A stretch of DNA of 64,000 nt from Desulfuromonadales bacterium (GTDB taxonomy: Bacteria > Desulfobacterota > Desulfuromonadia > Desulfuromonadales > BM103), in NCBI GenBank assembly GCA_027065695.1, contig JAMONP010000052.1, positions 124,001 through 188,000 on the forward strand, in the 5' to 3' direction. This document shows positions 35,190 to 43,756 of the stretch, one piece after another; position 1 is the first letter of the stretch; each line of letters starts with the position of its first letter. Below the pieces are notes generated by a model. It made no database searches. It was not told where the DNA came from and saw only the letters and a program-made list of their open reading frames with translations. A program made the position numbers and the translations under genes.

Positions 35190-35948
35190 ATGGATGTCAA
35201 CGATTTAAAGCACTTACTGACTGCAGTGCAATCTGGTGATCTCAGTATCGACGAGAGCCTGGAACGTCTCCGCATGCTCCCTTTCGAAGATACTGGCGAC
35301 GCCATGATCGACCACCACCGCGCCCTGCGTCAGGGAGTTCCTGAGGTAATCTTGGGAGAAGCCAAAACCGCCGAGCAGATTGCAAACATCGTCCAACGCA
35401 TGGCAGAACACGGCGACAATGTTCTGGTCACACGGATTGCCAGTGAAAAAGCGGAGTCCCTGTCAAATAACCACTCCCATGGTAAATACGACCCCCTCGC
35501 CAGAACCTTTACCCTGCAACAAAAACCATTTAAAGATCTCGGGCGGGGCAAAGTGCTCATTATCTGTGCTGGCACATCCGATCTGCCAGTAGCACGGGAA
35601 GCTGCGGTAACGGCACGCATGTTCAACAACCAGGTGGAAGAACTTGTTGATGTGGGCGTTGCGGGCATCCATCGCCTGATAGCACACACCAGGCTGCTGC
35701 GAGAAGCCTCTGTAATCATCGTCATTGCCGGTATGGAGGGCGCTCTGCCTTCGGTGGTCGGTGGTCTGGTTGATGTTCCCGTGATTGCAGTTCCAACCTC
35801 AGTTGGCTACGGTGCCGCCTTCGGTGGAGTCTCCGCCCTGCTCGGCATGCTCAACTCCTGTGCTGGCGGTATCACGGTGGTCAATATCGACAACGGCTTC
35901 GGTGCCGCCTTTGCCGCCACACGCATCAATCGACGAGGAGAATCATGA
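35190..35948 (+). CDS. larB: nickel-pincer cofactor biosynthesis protein LarB
   Basis: Carboxylates and hydrolyses nicotinic acid adenine dinucleotide to start the nickel-pincer nucleotide (NPN) pathway. 252 residues; the C-terminal half is AIR-carboxylase (PurE)-like: I-I-C-A-G-T-S-D-L-P-V-A-R-E-A, V-D-V-G-V-A-G-I-H-R-L, V-I-A-G-M-E-G-A-L-P-S-V-V-G-G and P-T-S-V-G-Y-G-A. GGAAGGAC precedes the ATG. The stop overlaps the larC start (ATGA), so the two are translationally coupled. No larE or larA is in this window. Confidence 0.95.
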   Translation: MDVNDLKHLLTAVQSGDLSIDESLERLRMLPFEDTGDAMIDHHRALRQGVPEVILGEAKTAEQIANIVQRMAEHGDNVLVTRIASEKAESLSNNHSHGKYDPLARTFTLQQKPFKDLGRGKVLIICAGTSDLPVAREAAVTARMFNNQVEELVDVGVAGIHRLIAHTRLLREASVIIVIAGMEGALPSVVGGLVDVPVIAVPTSVGYGAAFGGVSALLGMLNSCAGGITVVNIDNGFGAAFAATRINRRGES

Positions 35949-37129
35949 GCATTCTTTATCTGGATACTTTTTCCGGGATTTCCGGTGACATGATGCTCGG
36001 CCTGCTGGTTGATCTTGGCGTTAATTTGAACTTAATCGAAACCGAGTTGGCCCAATTACCCGTTTGCGGTTATCGACTTGAGCAGAGCAGTGAAAAACGC
36101 CATGGCATCGGCGGTACGCGCATCAAGGTTTTGTGCGAAGAGCAGCAACCAGCGCGAAGCTGGACGGACATCGACACCATACTCACAGAAAGCCAACTCA
36201 ATGCTTCGGTACAAAGCAGAGCGCGGCGGATTTTCCGACGCCTTGGCGAAGCAGAAGCACATGTTCACAAAGTCGACTTGGATGATGTCCATTTTCATGA
36301 AGTCGGAGCCGTCGATGCCATCGTCGACATCGTTGGCAGTGCGATCGGGCTGCATTTGCTCGGTGTGCGAGAAATTATTTGCGCCCCCCTGCCCCTTTCC
36401 AGCGGCATGATCCGTAGCGCTCATGGCATCATACCATTGCCAGCCCCAGCCACCTTGCAGCTATTGCAAGGACAACCGGTGCGTAACGCCGGCAGTGATC
36501 GTGAACTGGTTACTCCCACAGGGGCGGCAATCACCGCAGAAATTGCACAATTCGGGACCATGCCGGAAATGACCATCGAACGCATCGGCTACGGTGTTGG
36601 CGGTTGGAAGTTGGAGGATCGCCCTAACCTGTTGCGTGGTGTCATTGGCAAAAGAGCCGCGGCAACAAACTTTGAACATGATTCGGTGACCGTGATTGAA
36701 ACTCACATTGATGACTCGTCACCAGAATGGCTCGGTTCTATGATTGACCGACTTATGACAGATGGCGCTCTTGATGCCGCATTCGCGCCCCTACAAATGA
36801 AAAAAAATCGCCCGGGGACACACCTGACAGTTGTGGCCCAACCTCATGAGGCCCAACGGCTGGCACAGACAATCCTGCGTGAAAGCAGTGCTATCGGGGT
36901 ACGTATGTACGAGACACGCCGCATGAAACTTCGGCGCGAACCGGCAACAGTACAGACAGATTTCGGCGAAGCTGCGGTAAAATTGATCTACGAAGGCAAA
37001 AAGCTGCTGCGCATTACCCCAGAGCATGCCAGCTGTCAGCTCTTGGCAAAAACCACCGGCAAACCTCTGCCAGAAATCTACCGAGTGGTAACAACAACCG
37101 CCAATCGGCAGTTTGACCTGGAGACATAA
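35945..37129 (+). CDS. larC: nickel insertion protein LarC
   Basis: CTP-dependent enzyme putting Ni into the pincer cofactor. 394 residues in one uninterrupted frame, unlike Lactiplantibacillus where LarC is made by frameshifting. Starts L-Y-L-D-T-F-S-G-I-S-G-D-M-M-L-G; D-D-V-H-F-H-E-V-G-A-V-D-A-I-V-D, G-x-x-T-P-T-G-A-A-I and the C-terminal L-Q-M-K-K-N-R-P-G and R-R-x-K-L-x-R-E motifs are all family-typical. The His-rich segment H-V-H-K-x-D-x-D-D-V-H-F-H may bind nickel. Its stop shares one base with the pgpA start (TAATG). Confidence 0.95.
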   Translation: MSILYLDTFSGISGDMMLGLLVDLGVNLNLIETELAQLPVCGYRLEQSSEKRHGIGGTRIKVLCEEQQPARSWTDIDTILTESQLNASVQSRARRIFRRLGEAEAHVHKVDLDDVHFHEVGAVDAIVDIVGSAIGLHLLGVREIICAPLPLSSGMIRSAHGIIPLPAPATLQLLQGQPVRNAGSDRELVTPTGAAITAEIAQFGTMPEMTIERIGYGVGGWKLEDRPNLLRGVIGKRAAATNFEHDSVTVIETHIDDSSPEWLGSMIDRLMTDGALDAAFAPLQMKKNRPGTHLTVVAQPHEAQRLAQTILRESSAIGVRMYETRRMKLRREPATVQTDFGEAAVKLIYEGKKLLRITPEHASCQLLAKTTGKPLPEIYRVVTTTANRQFDLET

Positions 37130-37587
37130 TGCGCGGTCTGATTCTTTTTCTTTCCAGCAACGCCGGGCTCGGTTACGCACCCTTTGCCTCGGGAACGGTT
37201 GGCACTCTCGCCGGAATCCCCATTTTCTTTTTGACCAGCACCTGGCCCTGGTGGCTTTTTCTCATAACCTTTACGGCGCTGCTTTTCCTCAGCTTCTGGG
37301 TAGCCGACGCCGCCGGACAAATTTACGGCGTTGCAGACGATGGCCGCATTGTCATAGATGAACTGGTCGGCTACCTGGTGACCGTTGCTTTTTTGCCCTG
37401 GAGCTGGACCGTTGCTCTACTTGGCTTTTTCTGGTTCCGTCTTTTCGATATTCTCAAGCCACAGCCAGCAGGCTGGCTTGACAAAAATCTGAAGCATGGC
37501 GTCGGCGTAGTCCTCGACGACTTCGTCGCTGGAGTTTATGCTGCAATTGCCTTACGCTTGACCTTGTGGCTATTTAACCTGGGATGA
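37129..37587 (+). CDS. pgpA: phosphatidylglycerophosphatase A
   Basis: Inner-membrane phosphatase removing the terminal phosphate of phosphatidylglycerophosphate. 152 residues with four membrane segments. S-N-A-G-L-G-Y-A-P-F-A-S-G-T-V-G-T and D-D-G-R-I-V-I-D-E-L-V-G-Y are the metal/substrate motifs; R-L-F-D-I-L-K-P-Q-P and G-V-G-V-V-L-D-D-F-V-A-G close the site. It overlaps larC by one base and lies 49 bases before cinA. Confidence 0.94.
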   Translation: MRGLILFLSSNAGLGYAPFASGTVGTLAGIPIFFLTSTWPWWLFLITFTALLFLSFWVADAAGQIYGVADDGRIVIDELVGYLVTVAFLPWSWTVALLGFFWFRLFDILKPQPAGWLDKNLKHGVGVVLDDFVAGVYAAIALRLTLWLFNLG

Positions 37588-37636
37588 TAATGGTGGATAC
37601 TCTGCCGAACTATCATTCAGAAGAAGTTTGATACTG

Positions 37637-38926
37637 ATGAAAATCGCAATCCTCACCATAGGCGACGAACTTCTTAACGGCGATCTGGCTGACACCAATA
37701 CAGCGGCAATCGCCCGGATATTAATGGACAGCTCCTTGCCAGTGTGCGAAGCAGCAACCGTTGGCGACCGCAAAGAGACGATAGCTGCTGCGCTACAACG
37801 CCTGGCTGACACACACGATGCGGTCATTGTTACCGGTGGCCTCGGTCCGACAGAAGATGATCGTACTTCCAAAGCTGCGGCCCATGCCTTTGTACGCCCT
37901 CTGGTCCTTAACGACAAAGCACTCAAACAGATCAGAGCCCGCTTTCGTGCCTGGAAAAGGGAGATGCACCCACGTAACGAGAAACAAGCACTTTTGCCAG
38001 GCAGGAGTGAAGTCATCACCAACCAAAACGGCACCGCCCCTGGATTCCACCTACAGAGCAACCAGGCCGACCTTTATTTTCTGCCCGGTGTCCCCCGAGA
38101 AATGCTGGCCATGCTCGTAGAATACGTCATGCCCTCGCTGTTGAGCCGCTTCCCAAACCCTCCCCTGCAGTGCCAGCGGGTTATGTCCATATTCGGCCTG
38201 GCAGAACCAGACGTTGAGGCACGCATCAACCGCAATGGCCTGCCAGATGGAGTTGAATTAGCATTTAACGTCGACCTGTCAATGGTGCAGGTCAAGCTGC
38301 GTGCCAAGGGAGAATCTGCCCAAAAACTGGTCGACCGTGCTGAGCTGACCGTACGTAAGACATTGGGCGACTATGTCGTCAGTATCGGCAGTGACTCTCT
38401 GGCCGGCAATACAGCACGTTTTCTGTCAATAGCCAGCCTCACTCTCGCCCTTGCTGAATCATGCACCGGCGGCCTGATCGCCAAACTGCTCACCGACCAG
38501 CCGGGGTCATCGGCTTTTCTGGAACGCAGTATCGTCTCATATGCCAACTCAGCCAAGCTTGATTGTCTGCATGTTACTCAGGAGATTCTCGATCACCATG
38601 GTGCCGTCAGCGCCGAGTGTGCGGAGGCTATGGCCAAAGGCGTACACGCCGCAGCTCACACCGACGTTGCTCTTGCTGTTACCGGCATTGCCGGCCCCGA
38701 CGGTGGCACCATCGATAAACCGGTGGGAACAGTCTACCTTGCCATGGTCAGTCCTTGGGAAGAGCGCGTTGAGCGATTCAATTTCCATGGTAATCGTGAT
38801 CAGGTTCGGCTACGCACAGCCTGTACAGCCCTTGACTGGCTTCGCCGTCTGGCCATATCACAGCTTTCAGACACATCAAGATTTTCTGACACGTGCGGAT
38901 TTTCAAACGATGGGGAGGAAAACTGA
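37637..38926 (+). CDS. cinA: CinA-family protein (NMN deamidase / ADP-ribose pyrophosphatase)
   Basis: 429 residues. N-terminal MoCF-like domain (about 1-170; T-I-G-D-E-L-L-N-G, G-G-L-G-P-T-x-D-D-x-T) with COG1058 pyrophosphatase activity in homologues; a middle domain; and a C-terminal PncC domain (about 265-415; A-E-S-C-T-G-G-L-I-A, V-S-Y-A-N-S-A-K, G-I-A-G-P-D-G-G-T) hydrolysing nicotinamide mononucleotide in the pyridine-nucleotide cycle. The ATG at 37637 gives the family's M-K-I-A-I start; an earlier TTG adds three residues. The nucleotide link to larB, which consumes NaAD, may be meaningful. Confidence 0.94.
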   Translation: MKIAILTIGDELLNGDLADTNTAAIARILMDSSLPVCEAATVGDRKETIAAALQRLADTHDAVIVTGGLGPTEDDRTSKAAAHAFVRPLVLNDKALKQIRARFRAWKREMHPRNEKQALLPGRSEVITNQNGTAPGFHLQSNQADLYFLPGVPREMLAMLVEYVMPSLLSRFPNPPLQCQRVMSIFGLAEPDVEARINRNGLPDGVELAFNVDLSMVQVKLRAKGESAQKLVDRAELTVRKTLGDYVVSIGSDSLAGNTARFLSIASLTLALAESCTGGLIAKLLTDQPGSSAFLERSIVSYANSAKLDCLHVTQEILDHHGAVSAECAEAMAKGVHAAAHTDVALAVTGIAGPDGGTIDKPVGTVYLAMVSPWEERVERFNFHGNRDQVRLRTACTALDWLRRLAISQLSDTSRFSDTCGFSNDGEEN

Positions 38927-38928
38927 TC

Positions 38929-40881
38929 ATGACCACATTTCTCCTTACCATGGCAGGAATCGTTATTATTCTGGCCATCATCTGGGGCAGACGAAACCAA
39001 AATCAGGCAAGGACACTGCAAAGCAAACTGCTGTATAGCGAAGCGGATTGTCGACAACAGGCAGATCTTCTGGAAAACTACCGCAGCCGTGACCGACAGC
39101 TGGTACAAAACTCTGGCGAGGCCCTGTTTATCTTCGACCAGGAAGACGGCTCGCTGCTGGAGGCCAATAGTCAGGCAGAGAACCTGACCGGCTACACTCA
39201 GGGAGAAGTCACCCATCTGACCTTCAAGATCCTCTTTTCCCGTGAACATCGGCACCGTCTGTTGCGCATGATCAGCACGGTTATAAAAGAGGACGAAGCA
39301 GAGATCAGCGGAATCAAGTTTCGGCGCAAAGACGGTGGCCAATTCCTTGGCGAAATCAAGATCAAAACCGGGCGCATGGAAAATCGTCAGATTGTCTACG
39401 GCAGTTTTCGTGATGTCACACATATTACTAACCTGCAACTTGAGCTACAGAGTCATAACCGACACCTCACATTGCTCAATGAGATCTCCCACCGTGTTGC
39501 CGAAGGGCATGATCTGCCCCACACACTTGCAATCATTCTTGATGAAGTTATCAGGAGCCTTGACATATCGGGAGGAGGCATATTCCTTCTGGAACAGTCC
39601 GGTACAGAGATGAAACTCGCTTTCCATCGCAATATCCCGGGCAAGGTCGTTGAAGAGCTTGGGAAAATACAACCAGGCATCGGGCTCGCCGGCAAGGTAG
39701 TGGAAACCGGTCGTCCGCGTCTTTCTACTGATCTCCAAAAGGACCATCGTCGAAGTTCCAGTGCGGTTTTTGCAGACAACTGGCACGCTTTTTTAGCCGT
39801 GCCATTTATTGCCGAAGAAGAAACTCTGGGTGTCCTCTTTATTTTCGACCGAGGCAATCGGGTCTTCAACCGCGAAGATGTGCGACTTATCCAGGCGATC
39901 GGCAGACAACTCGGCCCTTTGCTGAAAAACGCCGAGCTTTTTGATGAACTGCAATGGCAGCACCGGCTCAACTTCGCCAGCCTGCGCGAACTTGAACGCT
40001 CCCGAGCGACCCTGCGTGATAATTTGGAACAACTCGAACAACATCATCGCAAGCTACAGAGCCTCAACCAGATGAAAAGTGCATTTCTGTCGTTGGCCTC
40101 ACATGAGTTGCGCACCCCCCTGACAACCATCCTTTCTGGAGCAGAGTTTCTCCAGAGTGAAGCAGAGCAGGTCCTTGGTAAAAATGAGAAACAAGCCCTG
40201 GATGTCATAATGCGTGGCAGTCGGCGGCTCAATCACATCGTTGACGACCTTTTGGAAGCGGCTCGCCTTGAAGCAAAAACACTTTACATGGCTCATGAAG
40301 CTTTCAATCCCTGGCCGATGATCAATGAACTTCACGCCGACTTCAAGCCAAATTGCGAGGTACGCAAGCTACACATGGAATTGCAGGACTTTCCCGACGA
40401 CGCCGTGATACGTGGTGATGTCCATCATTTGCAACGCGCCTTCGGCCGACTAATGGAAAATGCCATAAAGTTCACTCCTGAAGGTGGCCGGGTCCACATC
40501 ACCGGAAGAGTTCTCCAGCAGAAAGAAGTCTTGGCCCTCGCTAGTGAATTAAGAGCATTTTCGGTAAGTTTTTTCGATGGTGTTTTGGCAGAAAGCTATC
40601 TGGAAATTGCAATCAGTGACAGCGGCATAGGGCTCGAATTGGAAGACCGAATCCAGATATTCGACAAATTCCAGGAAGTAGGAGACATTTCCAAGCATTC
40701 GACATCACAGGCCCAATTTGGAGGCAAAGGGATTGGACTCGGCCTGACCCTGGCCAAAGGGATTATTGAAACTCATGCAGGTATAGTCTGGGTCGAAAGT
40801 GCCGGCCCTGATCAAGGTAGCCGCTTCTCAGCATTACTGCCTCTGGTCAGCCCTGATGATGGTCGATATGTGCTTGGCTAG
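38929..40881 (+). CDS. membrane PAS-GAF sensor histidine kinase
   Basis: A 650-residue kinase. One N-terminal membrane helix (about 2-20), a coiled coil, a PAS domain (about 55-165; L-F-I-F-D-Q-E-D-G, N-L-T-G-Y-T), a GAF domain (about 185-335), a short coiled coil, HisKA with H392 in S-H-E-L-R-T-P-L-T, and an HATPase with N-A-I-K-F-T, D-S-G-I-G-L and G-K-G-I-G-L-G-L. No receiver domain and no adjacent response regulator, so the partner is unknown. GGAGG lies 10 bases before the ATG, which is two bases after the cinA stop. Signal unknown. Confidence 0.9.
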   Translation: MTTFLLTMAGIVIILAIIWGRRNQNQARTLQSKLLYSEADCRQQADLLENYRSRDRQLVQNSGEALFIFDQEDGSLLEANSQAENLTGYTQGEVTHLTFKILFSREHRHRLLRMISTVIKEDEAEISGIKFRRKDGGQFLGEIKIKTGRMENRQIVYGSFRDVTHITNLQLELQSHNRHLTLLNEISHRVAEGHDLPHTLAIILDEVIRSLDISGGGIFLLEQSGTEMKLAFHRNIPGKVVEELGKIQPGIGLAGKVVETGRPRLSTDLQKDHRRSSSAVFADNWHAFLAVPFIAEEETLGVLFIFDRGNRVFNREDVRLIQAIGRQLGPLLKNAELFDELQWQHRLNFASLRELERSRATLRDNLEQLEQHHRKLQSLNQMKSAFLSLASHELRTPLTTILSGAEFLQSEAEQVLGKNEKQALDVIMRGSRRLNHIVDDLLEAARLEAKTLYMAHEAFNPWPMINELHADFKPNCEVRKLHMELQDFPDDAVIRGDVHHLQRAFGRLMENAIKFTPEGGRVHITGRVLQQKEVLALASELRAFSVSFFDGVLAESYLEIAISDSGIGLELEDRIQIFDKFQEVGDISKHSTSQAQFGGKGIGLGLTLAKGIIETHAGIVWVESAGPDQGSRFSALLPLVSPDDGRYVLG

Positions 40882-41088
40882 GGTTCATTCTAAGAACTTG
40901 CACCCACACGCGCATTGCTTCGACGAAATCAAACAGGAAGCCCTTGAAAAGATCAGGGTTTCTGTGATATCCGTAAGGCTTCGTGTCAATAGTCAACTTT
41001 TCCGCTTCAGCTCTATAGAGTTCGACAAGCTGCTGGCAGACGACCTAACATTCATTTGTGTGCATTGACCCCGCAAGGAGGGAAACTG

Positions 41089-42111
41089 ATGGCAGAGAGT
41101 GATCGCAACAGAGCTATTGAACTGGCCATGGGCCAGATTGAAAAACAATTTGGCAAAGGCAGCATCATGCGCCTCGGTGAAGGCGCAGTCATACCAGACA
41201 TCGGCTCGATCCCAACTGGAGCTTTGAGTCTTGATATCGCTCTCGGTATCGGCGGGGTCCCGCGTGGCCGTGTCATTGAGATCTACGGGCCTGAGTCTTC
41301 AGGCAAAACGACCCTGGCATTACACATTGCCGCAGAAGCTCAAAAAACAGGTGGTGTAGCCGCTTTTGTCGATGCTGAGCACGCCCTTGATATCCATTAC
41401 GCCAAGAAACTAGGTGTTAATATCGATGAACTGCTGATATCACAACCGGATACTGGCGAACAAGCCCTTGAAATTGTCGAAGTTCTCGTGCGCAGCGGTG
41501 CCATTGATGTCTTGATTATCGACTCGGTTGCCGCTCTTGTTCCGCGTGCAGAAATCGAAGGTGAAATGGGCGACTCTCACATGGGCCTTCAGGCCCGACT
41601 GATGTCACAGGCTCTGCGTAAACTGACAGGAACTATCAGTAAATCAAACTGCTGTGTGATTTTCATCAACCAGATCCGCATGAAGATCGGCGTCATGTTC
41701 GGCAATCCCGAGACCACAACTGGCGGCAACGCCCTGAAATTCTACGCGACCGTACGCATGGACATTCGTCGGATTGCATCTCTCAAACAGGGGCAGGATG
41801 CGATCGGTAACCGCACCCGGGTAAAAATCGTCAAGAACAAAATTGCTCCGCCCTTCAAGGAAGCAGAATTCGACATCATGTATGGTGCCGGTATTTCACG
41901 TGAAGGAGATCTGCTCGATCTTGGCGTTGAATGCAACATTGTCGAGAAAAGCGGGTCCTGGTTTTCTTACGGTGAAGACCGCATCGGCCAGGGACGCGAA
42001 AATGCCAAACGCTATCTGACCGAACACCCTGAAACAGCAGCTGAGATCGAAATGAAAGTGCTCGAGCATTACGGCCTCAGCCCTGCAGGAACCCCGCCTG
42101 AAGGAGAATAG
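41089..42111 (+). CDS. recA: recombinase RecA
   Basis: Strand-exchange protein and SOS co-protease. 340 residues. Walker A G-P-E-S-S-G-K-T near 66-73, D-A-E-H-A-L-D, Walker [11 protein letters not shown]1 [15 protein letters not shown]2 [16 protein letters not shown] and the N-terminal R[21 protein letters not shown] are all intact. AAGGAGG lies seven bases before the ATG, excluding an in-frame GTG at 41056. The 207-base region upstream shows no SOS box of the E. coli type; LexA sites in this class differ. Confidence 0.98.
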   Translation: MAESDRNRAIELAMGQIEKQFGKGSIMRLGEGAVIPDIGSIPTGALSLDIALGIGGVPRGRVIEIYGPESSGKTTLALHIAAEAQKTGGVAAFVDAEHALDIHYAKKLGVNIDELLISQPDTGEQALEIVEVLVRSGAIDVLIIDSVAALVPRAEIEGEMGDSHMGLQARLMSQALRKLTGTISKSNCCVIFINQIRMKIGVMFGNPETTTGGNALKFYATVRMDIRRIASLKQGQDAIGNRTRVKIVKNKIAPPFKEAEFDIMYGAGISREGDLLDLGVECNIVEKSGSWFSYGEDRIGQGRENAKRYLTEHPETAAEIEMKVLEHYGLSPAGTPPEGE

Positions 42112-42114
42112 CTC

Positions 42115-43242
42115 ATGGATCTCAATGAAATCCTGTCAGTTGGCCTGAAATCCGGAGCCTCCGACATCCACCTCAAGGCGGGTCTGCCGCCGATCTACCG
42201 TATCGACGGCACTTTGCGCCCGCTGCCAAAAGCACCACGGATATCTCCCGATCAGACCGAACAGATTACCGAAGAAATCATGAACGATATGCAGAAGGAG
42301 CGCTTCGACATCGCCTATGAGGTAGACCTGGCATACGGGGTCCCCGGATTGGGGCGCTTCCGTGTCAACGCCTTTACCCAGCGCGGCTCGGTTTCACTGG
42401 TCTTTCGTGCCATTCCTTTTGACATCAAAGGTCTGGATGACCTGATGTTGCCATCGGTTATCAAGAAAATGGCCATGGCCAATCGCGGCTTGATTCTGGT
42501 GACCGGCGCCACCGGTTCCGGCAAATCAACCACTCTCGCCGCTGTCATCGATTACATCAACACCAACCGTAAATCACATATTGTGACGATCGAGGACCCG
42601 ATTGAATTTCTTCATCGCGACAAGAAAAGCATCATTAACCAGCGTGAAGTCGGCTCCGACACCCTGGGCTTCCAACCCGCCTTGAAATCAGCTCTGCGTC
42701 AAGACCCTGACGTCATCCTGGTCGGCGAGATGCGAGATCATGAAACGATCGAGACGGCGCTGACAGCAGCCGAAACCGGGCATCTGGTTCTCTCTACCCT
42801 GCATACGGTCGATGCAACAGAAACGATCAACCGGATCATCTCGGTTTTCCCGCCGTACCAGCAGCGCCAGGTGCGTATCCAGCTGGCGGCAGTTTTGCGA
42901 GGTGTTATTTCCATGCGCCTGGTACCTAAACTTGACGGCAAGGGTCGTGTCCCAGCGGTCGAGATCATGGTGGCGTCGGCCAGGGTCCGCCAGATGATTG
43001 ATGAAAAGGAACAGACCAAATTACTGCCGGATGCAATCCAGCAAGGTCATGAATCTTACGGCATGCAGACCTTCGACCAGTCACTGATGAACCTGATGAA
43101 GACCAAGAAGATCAGTTTTGAAGAAGCCTTGCGGCAGTGTTCCAATCCAGATGATTTCAAACTCAAGGTCTCCGGGGTCTCGTCGACATCGGACCTCTCA
43201 TGGGACGCATTTGAGGACGAAAACAAAAAAGGTGACGAATAA
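42115..43242 (+). CDS. pilT: PilT/PilU-family type IV pilus retraction ATPase
   Basis: Hexameric ATPase for pilus retraction. 375 residues. N-terminal PAS-like domain (about 1-110), Walker A G-A-T-G-S-G-K-S-T near 131-139, Asp box E-D-P-I-E-F, Walker B V-I-L-V-G-E-M-R-D and the His box L-S-T-L-H-T. At the place of the canonical A-I-R-N-L helix it has A-R-V-R-Q-M, and the C-terminus G-M-Q-T-F-D-Q-S-L with I-S-F-E-E-A-L is closer to PilU. It starts three bases after recA ends, so the two are in one message. Confidence 0.9.
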   Translation: MDLNEILSVGLKSGASDIHLKAGLPPIYRIDGTLRPLPKAPRISPDQTEQITEEIMNDMQKERFDIAYEVDLAYGVPGLGRFRVNAFTQRGSVSLVFRAIPFDIKGLDDLMLPSVIKKMAMANRGLILVTGATGSGKSTTLAAVIDYINTNRKSHIVTIEDPIEFLHRDKKSIINQREVGSDTLGFQPALKSALRQDPDVILVGEMRDHETIETALTAAETGHLVLSTLHTVDATETINRIISVFPPYQQRQVRIQLAAVLRGVISMRLVPKLDGKGRVPAVEIMVASARVRQMIDEKEQTKLLPDAIQQGHESYGMQTFDQSLMNLMKTKKISFEEALRQCSNPDDFKLKVSGVSSTSDLSWDAFEDENKKGDE

Positions 43243-43756
43243 ATCTGGGCCACAACCAGAACGGACGGATCCCTGGCCAACAGCTCTGCGAATATTGACC
43301 GGCCGCGATTACAGCCAGGCAGAGTTGTCCCGGCGTCTGCTTGATAAAGGCTTTGAGCCGGTGCTTATTGATACTGTTTTGCAGCGTTGCCTTGAGCTTG
43401 GCTATCTCGATGATGCCCGCTACGCCCTGAACCGGGCAACCAGCCTGATGACCCGAGGCCGTGCTGTCGGCCAGCGCGTTCTGGCTGACTTACGTCAGCA
43501 TGGCGTCGACAAAGAAACTGCCTGTCAGGCACTTGACAAGGCTCGTGAAATTTGCGATGAAGATCATCTTCTATCAGCATTGATGGAACGACGATTCCCT
43601 GATTTCAACTACAGCTCTGCGTCTGCCAAGGAACGACGCCGGGTTGTAAATTTTCTCCAACGACGCGGTTTCACAATCGACCGCATCATGGATCAATTGA
43701 CACAGAAAGGCTTTGAACCCCACGATGAAAACCGCCACAATAAAAACCGGCAGTGA
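43232..43756 (+). CDS. recX: regulatory protein RecX
   Basis: Inhibitor of RecA filament formation. 174 residues with three-helix repeats: [19 protein letters not shown] near 18-36, [10 protein letters not shown] near 53-62, and [12 protein letters not shown] near 135-146. The start is uncertain: the GTG at 43232 overlaps the pilT stop by 11 bases, places D-P-W near residue 12 as in homologues and lacks a strong ribosome-binding site. It also overlaps alaS by 32 bases. Co-expression with recA through pilT fits its role. Confidence 0.85.
   Translation: MTNKSGPQPERTDPWPTALRILTGRDYSQAELSRRLLDKGFEPVLIDTVLQRCLELGYLDDARYALNRATSLMTRGRAVGQRVLADLRQHGVDKETACQALDKAREICDEDHLLSALMERRFPDFNYSSASAKERRRVVNFLQRRGFTIDRIMDQLTQKGFEPHDENRHNKNRQ

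Noticed and set aside
35945-37129. Programmed frameshift in larC
   Set aside because: Here both LarC parts are in one continuous frame, so no frameshift is needed.
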